64,000 nt of DNA, from the NCBI GenBank assembly GCA_038501785.1, contig JBAMJR010000031.1, forward strand, positions 6,098,501 through 6,162,500, in the 5' to 3' direction. The stretch comes from Myoxocephalus aenaeus. Lineage: Eukaryota; Chordata; Actinopteri; Perciformes; Cottidae. A program made the position numbers and the translations under genes. The notes under the pieces are model-generated. The model saw only the letters and a list, made by a program, of their open reading frames with translations, made no database searches and was not told the DNA's origin. Positions 1 through 12,760 of the stretch are shown here, piece after piece (the first letter of the stretch is position 1; each line of letters begins with the position of its first letter).

Positions 1-1408
1 CAGCCCCTCTGCGCTGGTGGTATTTGAAAATCAAAAGCACTCAAGGGTTCCTCAACAGGACAGGTGCTAATGAACACAGCCTCCAAATCCTCCAGTTTAA
101 GGACAATGTTTTTAATGGCAAATGATCCAGCATGGATCAAGAGCTGCCATGCGGTGAAACCATCTCGTCTGTGGTTCATGTGGAACCATACAATCTGAAA
201 ATTAACGGCTAATAGAGTAAAATAGTACTCGTGTGATTACATACATTATGAAACACAGCTTCCAATACATAAAACTGTGTGAGGCGGATTTCCCACAGCT
301 CGTTCAATGATACAGATGGACAATGTTGATATTGGGGGCGAAATTGCTGCCGGGATAATCGGAAATGGCAGATGGGGAGAGGCAGTAAGAAGAGGGAGGT
401 AAGATCACACCAGTTTTCACCTGTGTGAGAGCCTTTTGTTGTGGGGAAGTACAGTATGAATCACATGAGACATTGCTTGACTCTGAAATAATGAGGGAAC
501 CTTGATCTATGCAAGGAGGAGTGGAAGTGTGTGTGTGTTAGTGTCATATACAATTCAACCCTCTCTCCCTAAGAACTGGGGCATTATACATGTAATATTA
601 ACTTTACTGCAGAAACAAAAGAAAGCGTTGATGAATTCATTACACACTGTGTCCTTGACGACACATGCCTTGATATTGTTCTCGGAGGTTCATTATTTGT
701 CTTCCTCTATCATGATTTATGCATTTGCTTATTTGATATGGATGTCTTTGGATGGATCTATTTGCTCTGTAGCAGAAAATAAACATAAAGGTGCTTTTGG
801 GAGGACTGTAAACATCACAGTGTGCCGAAATGTCTGTGGGTAGATAAATGAGTAAGATAAGTGAACACTGTAATCAGAGCTAGATACAATCAGCTTTCTT
901 GGCAACATGGCAGCAACATTGAGTTTATGCACAGAAGGGAATAATGTGCTGTTTGCAGAACTGCTATAAGAGATTAAAGCATAATTACAAATGGATTACA
1001 AGTGTAATTACAACATTGTTACAACCCAAAACAAGAAGGTGGAAAAACAACCGAGTGCAATGTTTTCATGTCTTGTAGTTACTTGAAAAGATATATATAT
1101 TTGTGGCTCAAGGTGTTGAAGAAAACTTTCTAAAAGCTTTAGCGTTGCTCAACTGCAATTCAAGAGGTGGGTGAGGTACCCTGGGATGAGTGTGCTACTG
1201 TACGTGGTGGACAAACGACAATTGGCAGGAACGTGGCGCTCTTCCTCCATGAAGGAAAAAAAGCAACGCACGCCTACCTTTCCCTTATCAGGGGACTTTG
1301 GCTGAGTAACACTGATTATCTTCCCTGTTTGCTGGCGTAACATTGATTATCGTCCCCCTGTGCCAGGAGCCCCTTTGAGAGGATCATCATTGCTCTTAAT
1401 CCTTTGAC

Positions 1409-1416
1409 CTAGCTAC
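1409..1416. repeat. Left target-site duplication of the hAT element
   Basis: CTAGCTAC directly abuts the left terminus and is repeated without change at 2970-2977. Removing the element and one copy restores a continuous ...GACCTAGCTACCTC... flank. Confidence 0.9.
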
Positions 1417-1928
1417 CAGTGGCGGTGCGTCAATAGAGGGCGCTAGGGCGCCGCCCCTCCTAAAATTTTGCTATGAAAAAAAAAAAAGAAGAAAAAATAT
1501 ATATAATATATACTGTCAAAAAACATTATATATCAAATAATTTAAATAAGAAATATACCGTGTTGACGCGCTACATGTGTGTGGGAGACCGTAAGCCCCT
1601 GTCAACAACCACTTAAGTTAAATATAATATATCGCCATTCATCATCACTGAGAAAAGCCCCTCCCCTCTCGGGGCGCCGGCCCAATGTGTGTCTATGGAA
1701 AGCTAACAAACATTTCACCCTCGTGACGGCAAGGACAGCTTCTCATTGGCGGATGAAACGTGAATCTTCGGGCGCACGAATCTGCGCCCTAGCCAATGAC
1801 ATCGTTTCTTATTGCAACGTGGTTGGACTATTCGTCCAATCAGAGACCTTTATCATTCCCTCACATCCATATAGCTCCCACGTAGCTACGCGAGCAACAC
1901 AGCTAGCAGAGACTTTGATCATGTTAGT

Positions 1929-2051
1929 ATGGCGACTGAAAACTCTGTGGTATCTCTACGCGAAACACCTTTCAATCCACGATCAGATGTTGACAAGAAG
2001 AGGCTGAAAGAGTTGGGACCCGAACGTCCGGATTTAAATATTCAGCACTAA
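1929..2051 (+). pseudogene. hAT transposase N-terminal fragment
   Basis: A 40-codon ORF beginning MATENSVVSLRETPFNP and ending KKRLKELGPERPDLNIQH, then a stop. The K.L.ELG..RPDL.I segment resembles the start of vertebrate hAT transposases of the ZMYM/TTF-type zinc-finger group. The zinc finger and RNase H-like catalytic domain that should follow are absent. Several CCAAT or ATTGG boxes lie just upstream (about 1744-1845), possibly the old transposase promoter. Confidence 0.6.
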
Positions 2052-2320
2052 AGCAGTGAAGCTACATGCACCAAGCTACATGCTAACCGGAGCTGCTGGC
2101 TGGAGGCTCCGTGTGCAGTGGCTCTGAGCAGCCGAGGAAGCGCCGGCTGTGAAGGAAGATGAGCTTGAAGGATTGCTGCAGAAGTGAGTGTCAAAATCAG
2201 CAGATGCCTGTTAGAGTTTAATGTTTTATCTTTCCCACAGCAGAACACATGTTGGACATTTAGATTTGGGTGGATATCATATCAGGCTATAACTTTATCT
2301 AAAATACCAATTCAACCCCC

Positions 2321-2446
<126 letters not shown>

Positions 2447-2611
2447 ATAGCTACAGCCATCAAGGTGGCTCCTGGCCTTTTGTCTATGTTGCTGATTCAT
2501 CAAGACACACAAAACATAGTTTTTTGTCTGTAGTATGAAGCCTGTTTGTAGTAGATATTTCCCCACAACTTATCTTACTGTCTCTGTCTCTCTCTATATA
2601 TTTATCTGTAG

Positions 2612-2761
2612 GTTTGTGACACCATATTTGGACACACCAGGGAACGCTTTGCCTTCAAAGACCACCTCACCAGTGCCACCTTACTGCAGGGCCCCCAGTT
2701 TGAATGCTACGTCAATGTATTCCCTGAAGTTGCTCTGGCCACCACATTGAATGTTTCTTAA
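2612..2761 (+). pseudogene. hAT transposase C-terminal fragment
   Basis: Following a pyrimidine-rich tract and a plausible acceptor (ATCTGTAG), the frame reads VCDTIFGHTRERFAFKDH and continues to ATTLNVS before a stop. The D.I...T.ERF...DHL pattern resembles the C-terminal part of hAT transposases. A polyadenylation signal follows at 2848. It is probably the remnant of the last transposase exon, disconnected by internal deletion. Confidence 0.5.
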
Positions 2762-2969
2762 ACCATTCTGCTCTGAACCTCTCATGCCCAAAGTTACAGT
2801 TTGTTGATAGTTGTTATTGGACACTGTTGAGCACTGTGTTTTCTTGAAATAAAGCTTTGTTTTTTAGAATATTCTACTCCAAACATCTTTTCTTCTCATT
2901 GTGGAGTGCTATTTAAACCGCGCCGCCCAACTGCGCCCCCCCCAAAAAAAATGTCACCAGCCGCCACTG

Positions 2970-2977
2970 CTAGCTAC
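2970..2977. repeat. Right target-site duplication of the hAT element
   Basis: CTAGCTAC immediately follows the right terminus CCGCCACTG and is identical to the copy at 1409-1416. Confidence 0.9.
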
Positions 2978-3864
2978 CTCTCCTCAACACACCTTGGATT
3001 AGGTCCTCTGCTGGTTGCCTGGCACCGTGGGAAATAGGGTAAACAATTAAGAGATTAAATGGCTTGGGCTAAATGTTGTTCTTCCCCTACAGAGAGAATC
3101 CATTCTGGTCCATGATGCTCAGGTCTGGGCTAGCACCCAAAACCTTTTCTTGTTTTGGCTCCAGTGAGAGGCTTATACACTCAGTGTTGCTCAGATGGGC
3201 TCGCCATTCTTTATTCTCTTAGCAATATTTTTTTTCATCTGCATTTGCACACACATTTTCAGAGATGCACTGTATTCAATCAAAGAAAACCTGATTCCTC
3301 ACTGAACAAAGCCCTTTAGAGCTGCTGATCTCATTGTACAGTTCAGTAAATTTGGGATTATAAAACAAGGCCACATATATTCACAGGCGCAGTTATCACA
3401 AAACTTTGGAAAAAAAGAGGATGACACAGTGAGACTGCAGGATGACTCAGTCTATTTTGGCAGTCACTGCCATACAGATCTGAAGAATCTTAAATCCTCT
3501 GCAGTGGTCATTTTAGGTAAAATTGTTGCCAGGTTTGTCTTGAGGCTCATTAGGCTGGCCCACAGTGATTACTCATGCACAGGTCACTGCAGTTGGCTGA
3601 TACAACAGATAATAATTCATAACAGAAAGAACACATTTAGTAACAATCTTCGCTTGAATGCGCTACTTATAAATCCACTCAGCTTTAGGAAAAAGGCTTA
3701 CACAGGGGCAGACACAGACAATGGCATTAGTGTTGGATGCTCATTAAGATAACGGGCTATCTGTGTGTGTGATCAGCCCGTCTGACAATACGATATGCTG
3801 AGGCTGCAGGCGTCAAGCCTCAGAGTCCAGCAGTAAGTACTTGACACCAGTAGTCAGTCACAAA

Positions 3865-3884
3865 GACAGACAGACAGACAGACG
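3865..3884 (+). repeat. (GACA)n tetranucleotide tract
   Basis: About five perfect GACA units, followed shortly by a poly-A run at 3899-3913. Confidence 0.9.
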
Positions 3885-4095
3885 GCCTGCCGAATGGATA
3901 AAAAAAAAAAAAACTGACAGGTAAAGTCACCCCAACACGCTTATTGACTGACAGAGTGTGAGGATTATTTCACAGACAGCTGTTGGGGGACAAAACATGT
4001 GGAGGTGGTGAAGCATACAGACGGAGACACCAAGACACATGAACACGGCGTCTACACACACATATACAAACATATTCCCCAACTAAATGTCTTAC

Positions 4096-4243
4096 CTCGT
4101 AGCGGCGACTTCATGGCGGCTTCGACCATGCCCACCAGTAGCTGGAGGCTCTTGGGGTCTTGGGCCAGCCCGGAGGCGAAGGCGGCCAGTGCGTCGGCAT
4201 GGCGACCAAGGTACTGAAGGGCAACACCCTGTCGGAAGTATGC
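4096..4243 (-). CDS. ttc28: TTC28 internal coding exon (third TPR), partial gene
   Basis: The exon encodes 49 residues, AYFRQGVALQYLGRHADALA through EAAMKSPLR, which I recognise as the N-terminal TPR region of TTC28 (the human protein reads KAYFRQGVALQYLGRH at this point). The TPR signature is visible: G6, G13, A18, F22 and P30 fall on the consensus positions for G8, G15, A20, F24 and P32. On the minus strand the exon is preceded by a pyrimidine-rich tract ending in CAG and followed by GTAAG. It starts in phase 0 and ends in phase 1 (CGA G|), 148 bp in all. TTC28 is a roughly 2,400-residue cytoplasmic scaffold with many TPRs and a C-terminal CHAT-like domain. It has been reported at the spindle midzone and midbody with Aurora B. 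The reading frame continues upstream of the acceptor (MPLTSLLLQ) but that part is intron. Later exons are off the left edge. The exon call is very secure; the one-to-one orthologue name slightly less so. Confidence 0.95.
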
Positions 4244-7200
4244 CTGAAGAAGGAGAGAAGTAAGAGGCATCAGGGATCCAGTCTAGTGACCCAGCATGGG
4301 GCTTTATATAAACACATTACCAGACACACTCATTTCACGCCATTTGCAATTTTTCCACATGAGCAGTTTTCTGAGCATGGCACCTCTCTCCTCTGTATTC
4401 CCATAATAAAGTGATCACTGGGGGTTTTGTACTTGTTAATTGGATTAAAGGTTTTACATAAATGCACATGTTACACTGGCTGGCTGCAACTATTGTTTTT
4501 CTCTTTAATATGTTGCATTCTGTTTGCTGTCGGAGTGAAGTGCACGACAAAGTAGGGGAGTGGCATTTCTCTTGGGCTGTGTTAGAAAAAAAGAGAGAGA
4601 GTAAAAGAACAAGGAGAATGAGAAAGAGCTACTTACTCAAGTCTGTCTGTAGCGAAATAAAAGAACACCCATAAATACTTGAGATTGTGCATTCCCTTTG
4701 TCGGGGCTCAGTTATAAAATAATAACAACTGTCCGGAGTCTGTTTTTGCCATATTTTCACATCAGATGAGTCATGTTTTGGGCATGAGAATCGCTCTTTG
4801 AGCAGACAGAAATTAACTACATTTGTCATCTAGTCTGTTATTCACAGAGCTGAGAAAGTCACATTGTTGTGGAGTATAATAATTCAGCCCCACTGAGATA
4901 AACTGCATGCGACTGCTGACACTGTATCTTTCTGCGAGAGACCAAAATGTTTTGGAACATTCTTCAGATTGAAAAACTAAAACAGACGCCGTCTCTGGGA
5001 TCCAAAGCTCCCTCAATAAGTGTGAGGTTGTTGTTTTTTTCGTTCACATTGTCTGTTTGGACTAACCAGAGAAGAGAGATGTGTTATCCAAGCAAGTTTG
5101 TAACTCAGAATGTTTGTGTTTAAGGCCTGATCAGACAATAATCCTGGTGAGTTGTTAAACCTGACTCTGTCTGGTCCAGTCTAGTAACTGTAGCAAAGAG
5201 AGATGGAACTAGATCCAGCTCATTATAAACGATCCAAATGACTAAATCCCCCCCTTGAGAAAGCAAACCGCCTCAGAATAGACATCAGAAACGCATCATT
5301 ATAGCAGCAAAGCATGGGGGGAAATGAGGGACAAGCATTGTGTGGGGCTAAGAAACAAGAATATGACTAAAATGTACACTGTTAATAGTTTTAACCTTTC
5401 CTTCGCTGGAGTTTTTATGTTTTTTTGCTTTGGAAGTCAAAGATGCCGTCTGGTCACCTCCTCACTGAGCAGTCACTCTGCTCAGTCTCCAAAAGTGACA
5501 CCAGGGCTAATTTTCCATTAGCATCTAAGAGGCCTTTTCATTAGTCTTCCCAAGCTTCTCTGTTAGCACCGCTAGGCAGCAAAAAACGGAGGGGAGGATT
5601 AGAGAAAATGAGACATGACATTGAATTCATAGAGACCAGTAATTAATTTAACTCCCGTCCGAAGCCCCCCCCCCCCACTGATACCCAATCTCTCTCCGTA
5701 CCTGCTGGCCCCCTCAACATCTCTACCTCTCTTTGCTTGTATCACAACTTCATTGAAAATGACGAGAACAGAGATTAGATTCAAAGCATTAACCTTTGTT
5801 CTAACACTGTTATTATAAGCGGGGAGTGCAGGCCAGGGTATCCGCTCAATATTAATTGCATCTAGTGGCGGTGGAGTTTGGGCAGAACGCATTGGGGAGA
5901 ATGGGGAGGCCCACAAACGTTTCGCCCGGGGGAACAAAAGACATTTAAAAGCACTTCTCCCTTTGATTAGATTTAGCCTACTTGTATGACTGCTCACCCA
6001 GAGATCTTTCTTTCATTCTCTTAAGCGGCATGCCTAGACTGAGACGACCAGGGAAAGAGAGCGCAATTCTTTTTTATAAAATAAGGCTCACTTCAAAACA
6101 AAAATTGCCAACTTCTTAAATCCTTTTATTTTACCAAAATGCTGTCCTACATACGACTGAAAGACTGTGCAGCATGCAGTAAAATAATGCAAACACAAGT
6201 ACGAGAATAAATGCATAAACGAAAGAGCCATGGCAAAAATGTAAAATGCTGGATGGCACATTGATTCTGTCATTATTCTGCCTTCAAAACACATAATAGC
6301 TGCACAAACACATACACACAATATAACCTCCGCCTTTGCATACATAACCCAACAAGCCAATTCAACCAGTGATGCTCATAAAACAGACGGCTCACTGGAA
6401 TTTGCATTACAGTAACTCAATACTAGCGTAGGGGAGCACCAAATAGTACATAAGAGGACAACGCTGCAGATATAACACCAAGAGATTGGTTATGCTATTG
6501 GCATAAGGCATTATGGGAGACAACATTTTCTTAATTCACGCTTGACAGGATATTTTCTAAAAACACAACCGCATCTGCTTAGAGCTGCTGCTACAGTGAT
6601 TAGCACAGACGGGGAGAGAGAGAGGAGAGGGGAAGAGAGAGAAAGACAGAGAAAGACAGAGCATTACAGGAAAAGAGAGGGCTCCACAGATTAACTTGCC
6701 CTGTCAATTTACAGCATTACATACACAACAGAATGGTACAAGTTAGTGCTTCATCATAGCCAACAACATCTCCCTAAACAGGGTGCATAGAACATGCTAA
6801 AACAAAGTTCACAGAACATAGGCCCTCCTGAAATGGGATGCATCAGTTAGGCATCTTGTACAACATGACGTCCACAAACCAATACTTCTAAAATGTGTTT
6901 GCCTAAAATCCAATTCAAGGTAAATTATTGACCTGTCCTTCTTCACCTCATCGGTTTTATGAAGCAAAATGCTGATACCACAAAAAAGTGAATCAAGTGG
7001 GAAGGTGTGTCATTTTTACCCGTGGGTAAATTCTGGGAGCGCTGATGTGCATGTGTAGTGCATGTATGTGTGTGTGTAAAAGAGAGAGGGAGAGAAAGAG
7101 AGACTCAAGAACATACGAATAAAAGCTTTTCTTGTTTCTCAAACATTTTAATATTTCATGAATGCTTGTTTGATGTAGTTTTAAATATTCATGTTTTTAT

Positions 7201-9589
7201 GCTTTGGAGGAAGAGGGAAATGATGCACACAAAAAAGAAGTGATTCACTCTGGTACACTGTGCTACACACTGTGGGGATCCAACATTCTCCGCACACATA
7301 TTGCCCACACAAGCTCTTCCACACCAGTCACATACGCTCCCTTTCTCCCTAACAAGACACTTACAATGAAACATGGACAATTTTCTTTCAGAGACAGCTC
7401 TGTTGTTCACAATAAGGCTCTCAGTCAGAGCAGCTGGACAAGAAGTTGACAAGATTAAGATTGGGAGTTAGGTGCAAGACCAGCTGTTAGTGGCTCCTTT
7501 CCTATTAGCAGATTAATACCGTCCTCAACATATGTCCTTGCCTCCTTCTTAGGCTCCTCGTCAGAACCCTTTAACCTCAGAGGTGTCATCTGCCCCTGGG
7601 AGCGTGTCTATGTTTGAGCTTGTTCAAAATCTAGACCTAACAGGCTTAAAAGAAGAATTCATTGAAAATCCATTTTGTTTTGCTGTGCTAAATGGGTATG
7701 GGTACAACAGGAGTATGGTTTGGTTTGGTATGATGTGCACACTTCTGCCTGATACAATTAATTGTATAAAGTTCCTCATGTAACATCTTAAAGTAGGATA
7801 AATGCTGACAAAAAACATGCCGTGTCCCAAAGATGTGGAAAACCTTACAGATGCTTCCTACATCCAAGTTGATTTCCCCAGGTTGTATTATGAAATGTAT
7901 GCAGTGCTTCAAAGACTAAACACTTACTAAAGACTGACAAATCTTTTTGTTATTTTCAGCAAGAAATCAAATTACTATGGTAATTTGTAAATCCTTTGTA
8001 ACAAGGGCATTGGAGCTAAAAAAACAGCCCTTGTCGTCCGGTTATATACAGACAGTTAAAGCCGGTTCCTGCCACACTTTCAGAGTTGGAAAATCTCAAC
8101 CACAATGATGTCTCTCTAAACAAACGGTATAACTCGTCCCCAACCAGGCAGGCTAGCTGTCATTGAACCGACCGCTCCAGCTGTGCTCCAATGGCCCAAG
8201 GACTTGTGGGGCTTGCTGTGCCCTGATCGCTGATCAACAATAATAGAGATGCTCTCAAATGTGGAAATCAATAAAAGCTGCGTACGCTCCATTTAGACCG
8301 TGCCACACCCTTCTGTGCTTTAGTGTGTTTGGGATACGCCTGCTGCAGATGGTTTCTGATCACTCACAGGGCAGTTGGTGCCAATGTGACTACTCTCAAC
8401 AGAACCCCCGCTGCCACCATAATGGAACCCAAATAAGACCATCAAATAGGGACAGCAGGCTGCAAATACACTGCACACACACACAAAAATACAAACTGAA
8501 GAAAAATACATCAATAACTCCTCTAGAAAACCACCCATCTGTCTCAAACAAACATGGATTCCTTGAAATCAGCTTTCCACACAGGCAAGGACACTGGGAT
8601 CAGATTAACACTAATGGTGTGACAGAGACAAAGGGATTTCTGCCTTTATTCCCTCTGTTTCTTGGCTCTTTAACTATGGGTGTCGTTGCCTGGTTTCCAA
8701 TGTGACCTAGAAATGTCATGTGTCAACCAGGGTTTCAGACATCCCTCTCAAATGTTGTCTACAACACTTTCAAGGTGACAGTCAATTCGCAGGGTACACA
8801 AAATGTCAACTGCTTGAATTTAATATCCAGGGATAAGCGTCGACCATGACAAATTAGCTGTAGAACGTAAAATGGAATGATTGCTGCTTTGGGTCTTCTG
8901 TCCTTCAACTTGACAAGCTGAAAGCCACAGTACAGCACAATGGAGCCTGTACTTCAATCTATTTTGAAGCTATAGTCAGTGAGTTTCTACCCAACGTCCT
9001 GCACCTCACTGCAGGTACAGATCTCTTTCCCACAGGACCTAAAAAGGTCTGAGGTCGGTCCTCACAGAGGCAGCAGTGGGGGAATTACACCCATTGCCTT
9101 GGGCCAAACATAAACCTCTGGCCTCGAGGTCACTGGGATAGAATCATGACACAGCTGCCTGTCTATTACCATCACCCCAATCTAATAAGACCAAACCTTA
9201 AACCAGCAAACACCCCTGACCTACATCGATCATGTGCGTGTGTATCTGTGTGTATGTATTGTGTTAGTGTAGGAAAAAAAAACAGTGACAGGCTATTTTT
9301 TCCTCACATGGAGTGAAAGACTTCTGCATTAATCCAGCAAATCAATGACATTTTTTGCATTTTCAGGATTTAGTTTTCTCCTATATGCTGACTGGAGGGC
9401 TTTTTGTGGAACAACCCTGTTCAAGTCCACAATGATTGTATGATAACATAAGCCACACCAAAGGTGCATGTTATGCAAGTCAAATTAAAGCACCTTATAA
9501 TCTGCATGTAGGTAGACGCAGTAAAATATTTATGATCCATTGATGTATACCTCCCTAAGGGCGTTGTAGACTCTGGTGATTGCTGTTCC

Positions 9590-9680
9590 ATCCAGTCCTT
9601 AATTAGCCCATTAGATTAGATGGCTTTAATGAGAGCAAATTAAAATGATCTTTCTTTGTGGAGATGGCAATTAAAGGGTA
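9590..9680. promoter_or_regulatory. Homeodomain-site-rich block, candidate conserved element
   Basis: AT-rich sequence with closely spaced TAAT-core motifs (AATTAGCCC, ATTAGATTAGA, TTTAATGAG, CAATTAAAG) and no repeat character. Such blocks in introns of large developmental-locus genes often prove to be conserved enhancers. This rests on composition and motif density only. Confidence 0.2.
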
Positions 9681-12124
9681 AATGTTTCATTATTCAGTAA
9701 GTGGTGACAAAAGGATCCAGGTAAAATCCAGAATGCCTGGTAGAGGCTTTCAGCATGAGAGACATTGTAGTACTCTCTTACAGCTGCGAGGAATCGATTA
9801 GCAGGCTCACATCAAACTGGCAGCCAGCCCCGGACTTCAGATGGGAAAAGGTCATAGTCAGGTATGTGGAATCAATGCTGAGCACTCTGTATTCACTGTG
9901 TCTACTATTATCTGACTGGGGGATGGTTTAACGTTTTCTAAAAACAATTACCAAAAGACAAAGAAGTTTCAACAAAGAAGGTCAGGGCTTGTGATTGGGG
10001 AGGGTGTCATGTTGTGCACATCCATTGTGACAGTCAAAGTGAAATAGGCATATATTTTTCCTTCATCACAAACAGATGAAACAGCACAATAGTAGCAAGC
10101 TGTGGGATAGGGACCTGCTGTCACAACACAATGTTTGGCAGAGGGAATTCAATTTTCTTTCCGCTACGTGCATGTCCACCATAACTGAGGGTTTTCAACA
10201 AGGAAACAGCCCAATAGAAAGTGATAAACCGGCAGATAAAATGGCAACATGCCTATAGCTCATTCCAAGCATGATAATTCCAATGTTAGAAAAACCATGT
10301 CACACTCTTCCACCATGATTTATAGCCCGATTTCTCACATGGATGCAGCTAGCATACTTGCATTCTGATTAGCATCTTAAGAGTCTTGAGATGTGAGGCT
10401 GAGAGGGTCAGGGTGCTAAACACATTTCCATGCCCCTCTCGACTAGATTTTAGGCTTTGCTCTGGCTGAGCTTTGCACACGAACCCCACAGCCACAGGGG
10501 CTGACTCTCAATTAAAGTAGGCATTAATTACTTAAAGGAGCTTTAATCAATCAAGGCCAGATGGTGAGCCTGAAAAAGAGAGCAAACTCTGGGTTCTTTC
10601 CACCCTGACTAGACCTGAGGTGGCCATAAAAGGCTTCATTACAAAATACCTACAAGGCTTACATTTTATAGTTGTGTAGTAGAGAATATTTTGCAATCAA
10701 AAAGGCTCATCAAGCAAGAAGTTGCGATCTCTACAGAAAGATGTGTTCACTGTCAGAACTGAACCTCTTGCTAATCATTAAAAATGCTCATAATAGAACT
10801 AAAACTCACTTTTTGTAATACAAATTGTAGGTCCTGATTATGCAAAGCCAATGCCAATTGAGTAAGCAGGCCTGACCATATGTGTCCCTGATGTGTTTAG
10901 CCCCACAGTACCGACAGAAAAGGCTACTTGGCCCCGGCGCTGTACTCTCCTGGCCTGAGGCACCACATCCTCCATCTTCATTTGTACTCCCTTAATTGGC
11001 TTTGACAGTGAACTCAAGCATGGCTGAAAAATAACCTCCTCTTAGTAAACACTGGCCGAGAGACACATGTTCTCAACATGGGATACCAGCCGTCCCCTAT
11101 TAGCCATTAGGATGGGTAGTCATGTCCAACTGACCCTCTCTCATTGCTCTTTAAAGCATGACACTCCAAGCTTCACATCTCAAACGTTGCTGCCATCTTA
11201 GCTGATGTATTGAATTTCAAGTGGGAGAAAAAGGCTGCCGATAACAAATGCAACATCCCAATTCACAAACCATTTAGCCTGTGCAAAACGAAAGCTGTTC
11301 AAACTGGCATGTTTTTTACGTGTGTGTGAAAAATCGGCTCCCAAGTGAAAGATGTATTTCTGAGCCTGAGGTGTTTTGGGGGGTTGGTTATCATCATTTG
11401 CTGGGTTTGACGATCCCAAAGAGAGACAAAGTCCACCAAGTCATTACCCCCCCTCACACTGCCACACAGTAGACACAGCTCCTTGTCAGTGTCAGCACTT
11501 GTGTTGGGTTCATTAGGTTGCTCTGGCCTCAGTGGGAAGTTGCTTCATCAAACAAGATTCAGCAGCACAGGCTGCTTGACAGTGTGGCTCCAGAGTTGCC
11601 CTGCAATACTTCAAAAGACTCAAAAGTCAGCCTTTATGGAGAGAGCTCTAATGAAAAGCATGGCATGAGACCCACTGCTTTGGATTCTGTTGGTGAGGAG
11701 TCATACATGATTGAGTAAAAGGCAAGTTGAATCACAGCTAAGGCGCTGAGAGACACAGGGCAGGGTGAAGAAAGACAATGATGATGCAACCCAAAGGGTA
11801 AGACATGCACTTAAAACTAGGAGGAGGTGGAAAGACAGAAGAAGATGACGAGAGAGAGAAATAAAGGTTAGCACATGAAGGACACACAGAGATGCCTCTT
11901 GGTATTCCTTCCTAGTGTACTATACATATCTGCTGCCATCCATGCTATCAGAGCTCTTTATTGTTCATGACCTGTTTCTCCTTCCCATCTCCCAGTGCAG
12001 CAGCAGCATCAGTATACTGGGCTGTTGTGGCTGCAGCACCACTGCTTTGCCATGCTTGTGCACACAGAGATCTCCCGAGCGATTACCAGATAAAAGCACT
12101 TTAATTCACAACACATGCGGAAGG

Positions 12125-12126
<2 letters not shown>

Positions 12127-12172
<46 letters not shown>
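12127..12172. repeat. (TA)23 microsatellite
   Basis: A perfect TA tract flanked by AAGGGG on the left and GACCCCTC on the right, so the flanks extend the self-complementary character of the tract. It could extrude as a cruciform. Confidence 0.95.
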
Positions 12173-12175
<3 letters not shown>

Positions 12176-12594
12176 CCCTCCACACACTGCAATATGAACT
12201 CCATGCTGCACCAATTTAAGTGTGTGATGAGTCCCACACGGACAGTCTCCTCTACTTATCACATATATGACACGCTCCAGCACATTGCTGGGAAAGGGGA
12301 AAAAAAAAAAATCAGAAGCTGAAGAAAGTAAGATTATGTGTGGATCAGTGATGATATTTCATTATTAATGACGAGAGGGGTTTTCTGTGCTTCTTTTCTA
12401 TTGAGAAGTATCAGTCACTCCCAGATGTTGTTGAGTGTTTCCGTAGTACCATTTTCACGGGAAATTTCACACCCACAGAGGGGAAAAAAGCCAATGTGTT
12501 GTACTGCGTATTTTAACAAGTGCAATGGTACTAATGCACATATTAGCAACAAGTACATTTTAGACTGACATTCTGTCAGTCAACTCCCATAATA

Positions 12595-12760
12595 GGGCTA
12601 ATTGGCAGAGTTCTAGTGAAAGGAGGTGTCTGCCTCTGATAACACTGAGTGGTCCTGTAACACAACTGCACAGTCTCTGCGTTAGCTCATTAAACAGCAA
12701 GTTCCCTCAGCGTTCTTTGGCCATCACCATGCATCATTAATTGTGTCCGCCTGCTAATCC
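12595..12760. promoter_or_regulatory. Candidate conserved non-coding block
   Basis: Contains GGGCTAATTGGC, AGCTCATTAAACAG and ATGCATCATTAATTG motifs within 165 bp of non-repetitive sequence. The combination of Oct/homeodomain-like sites is suggestive, nothing more. Confidence 0.2.
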
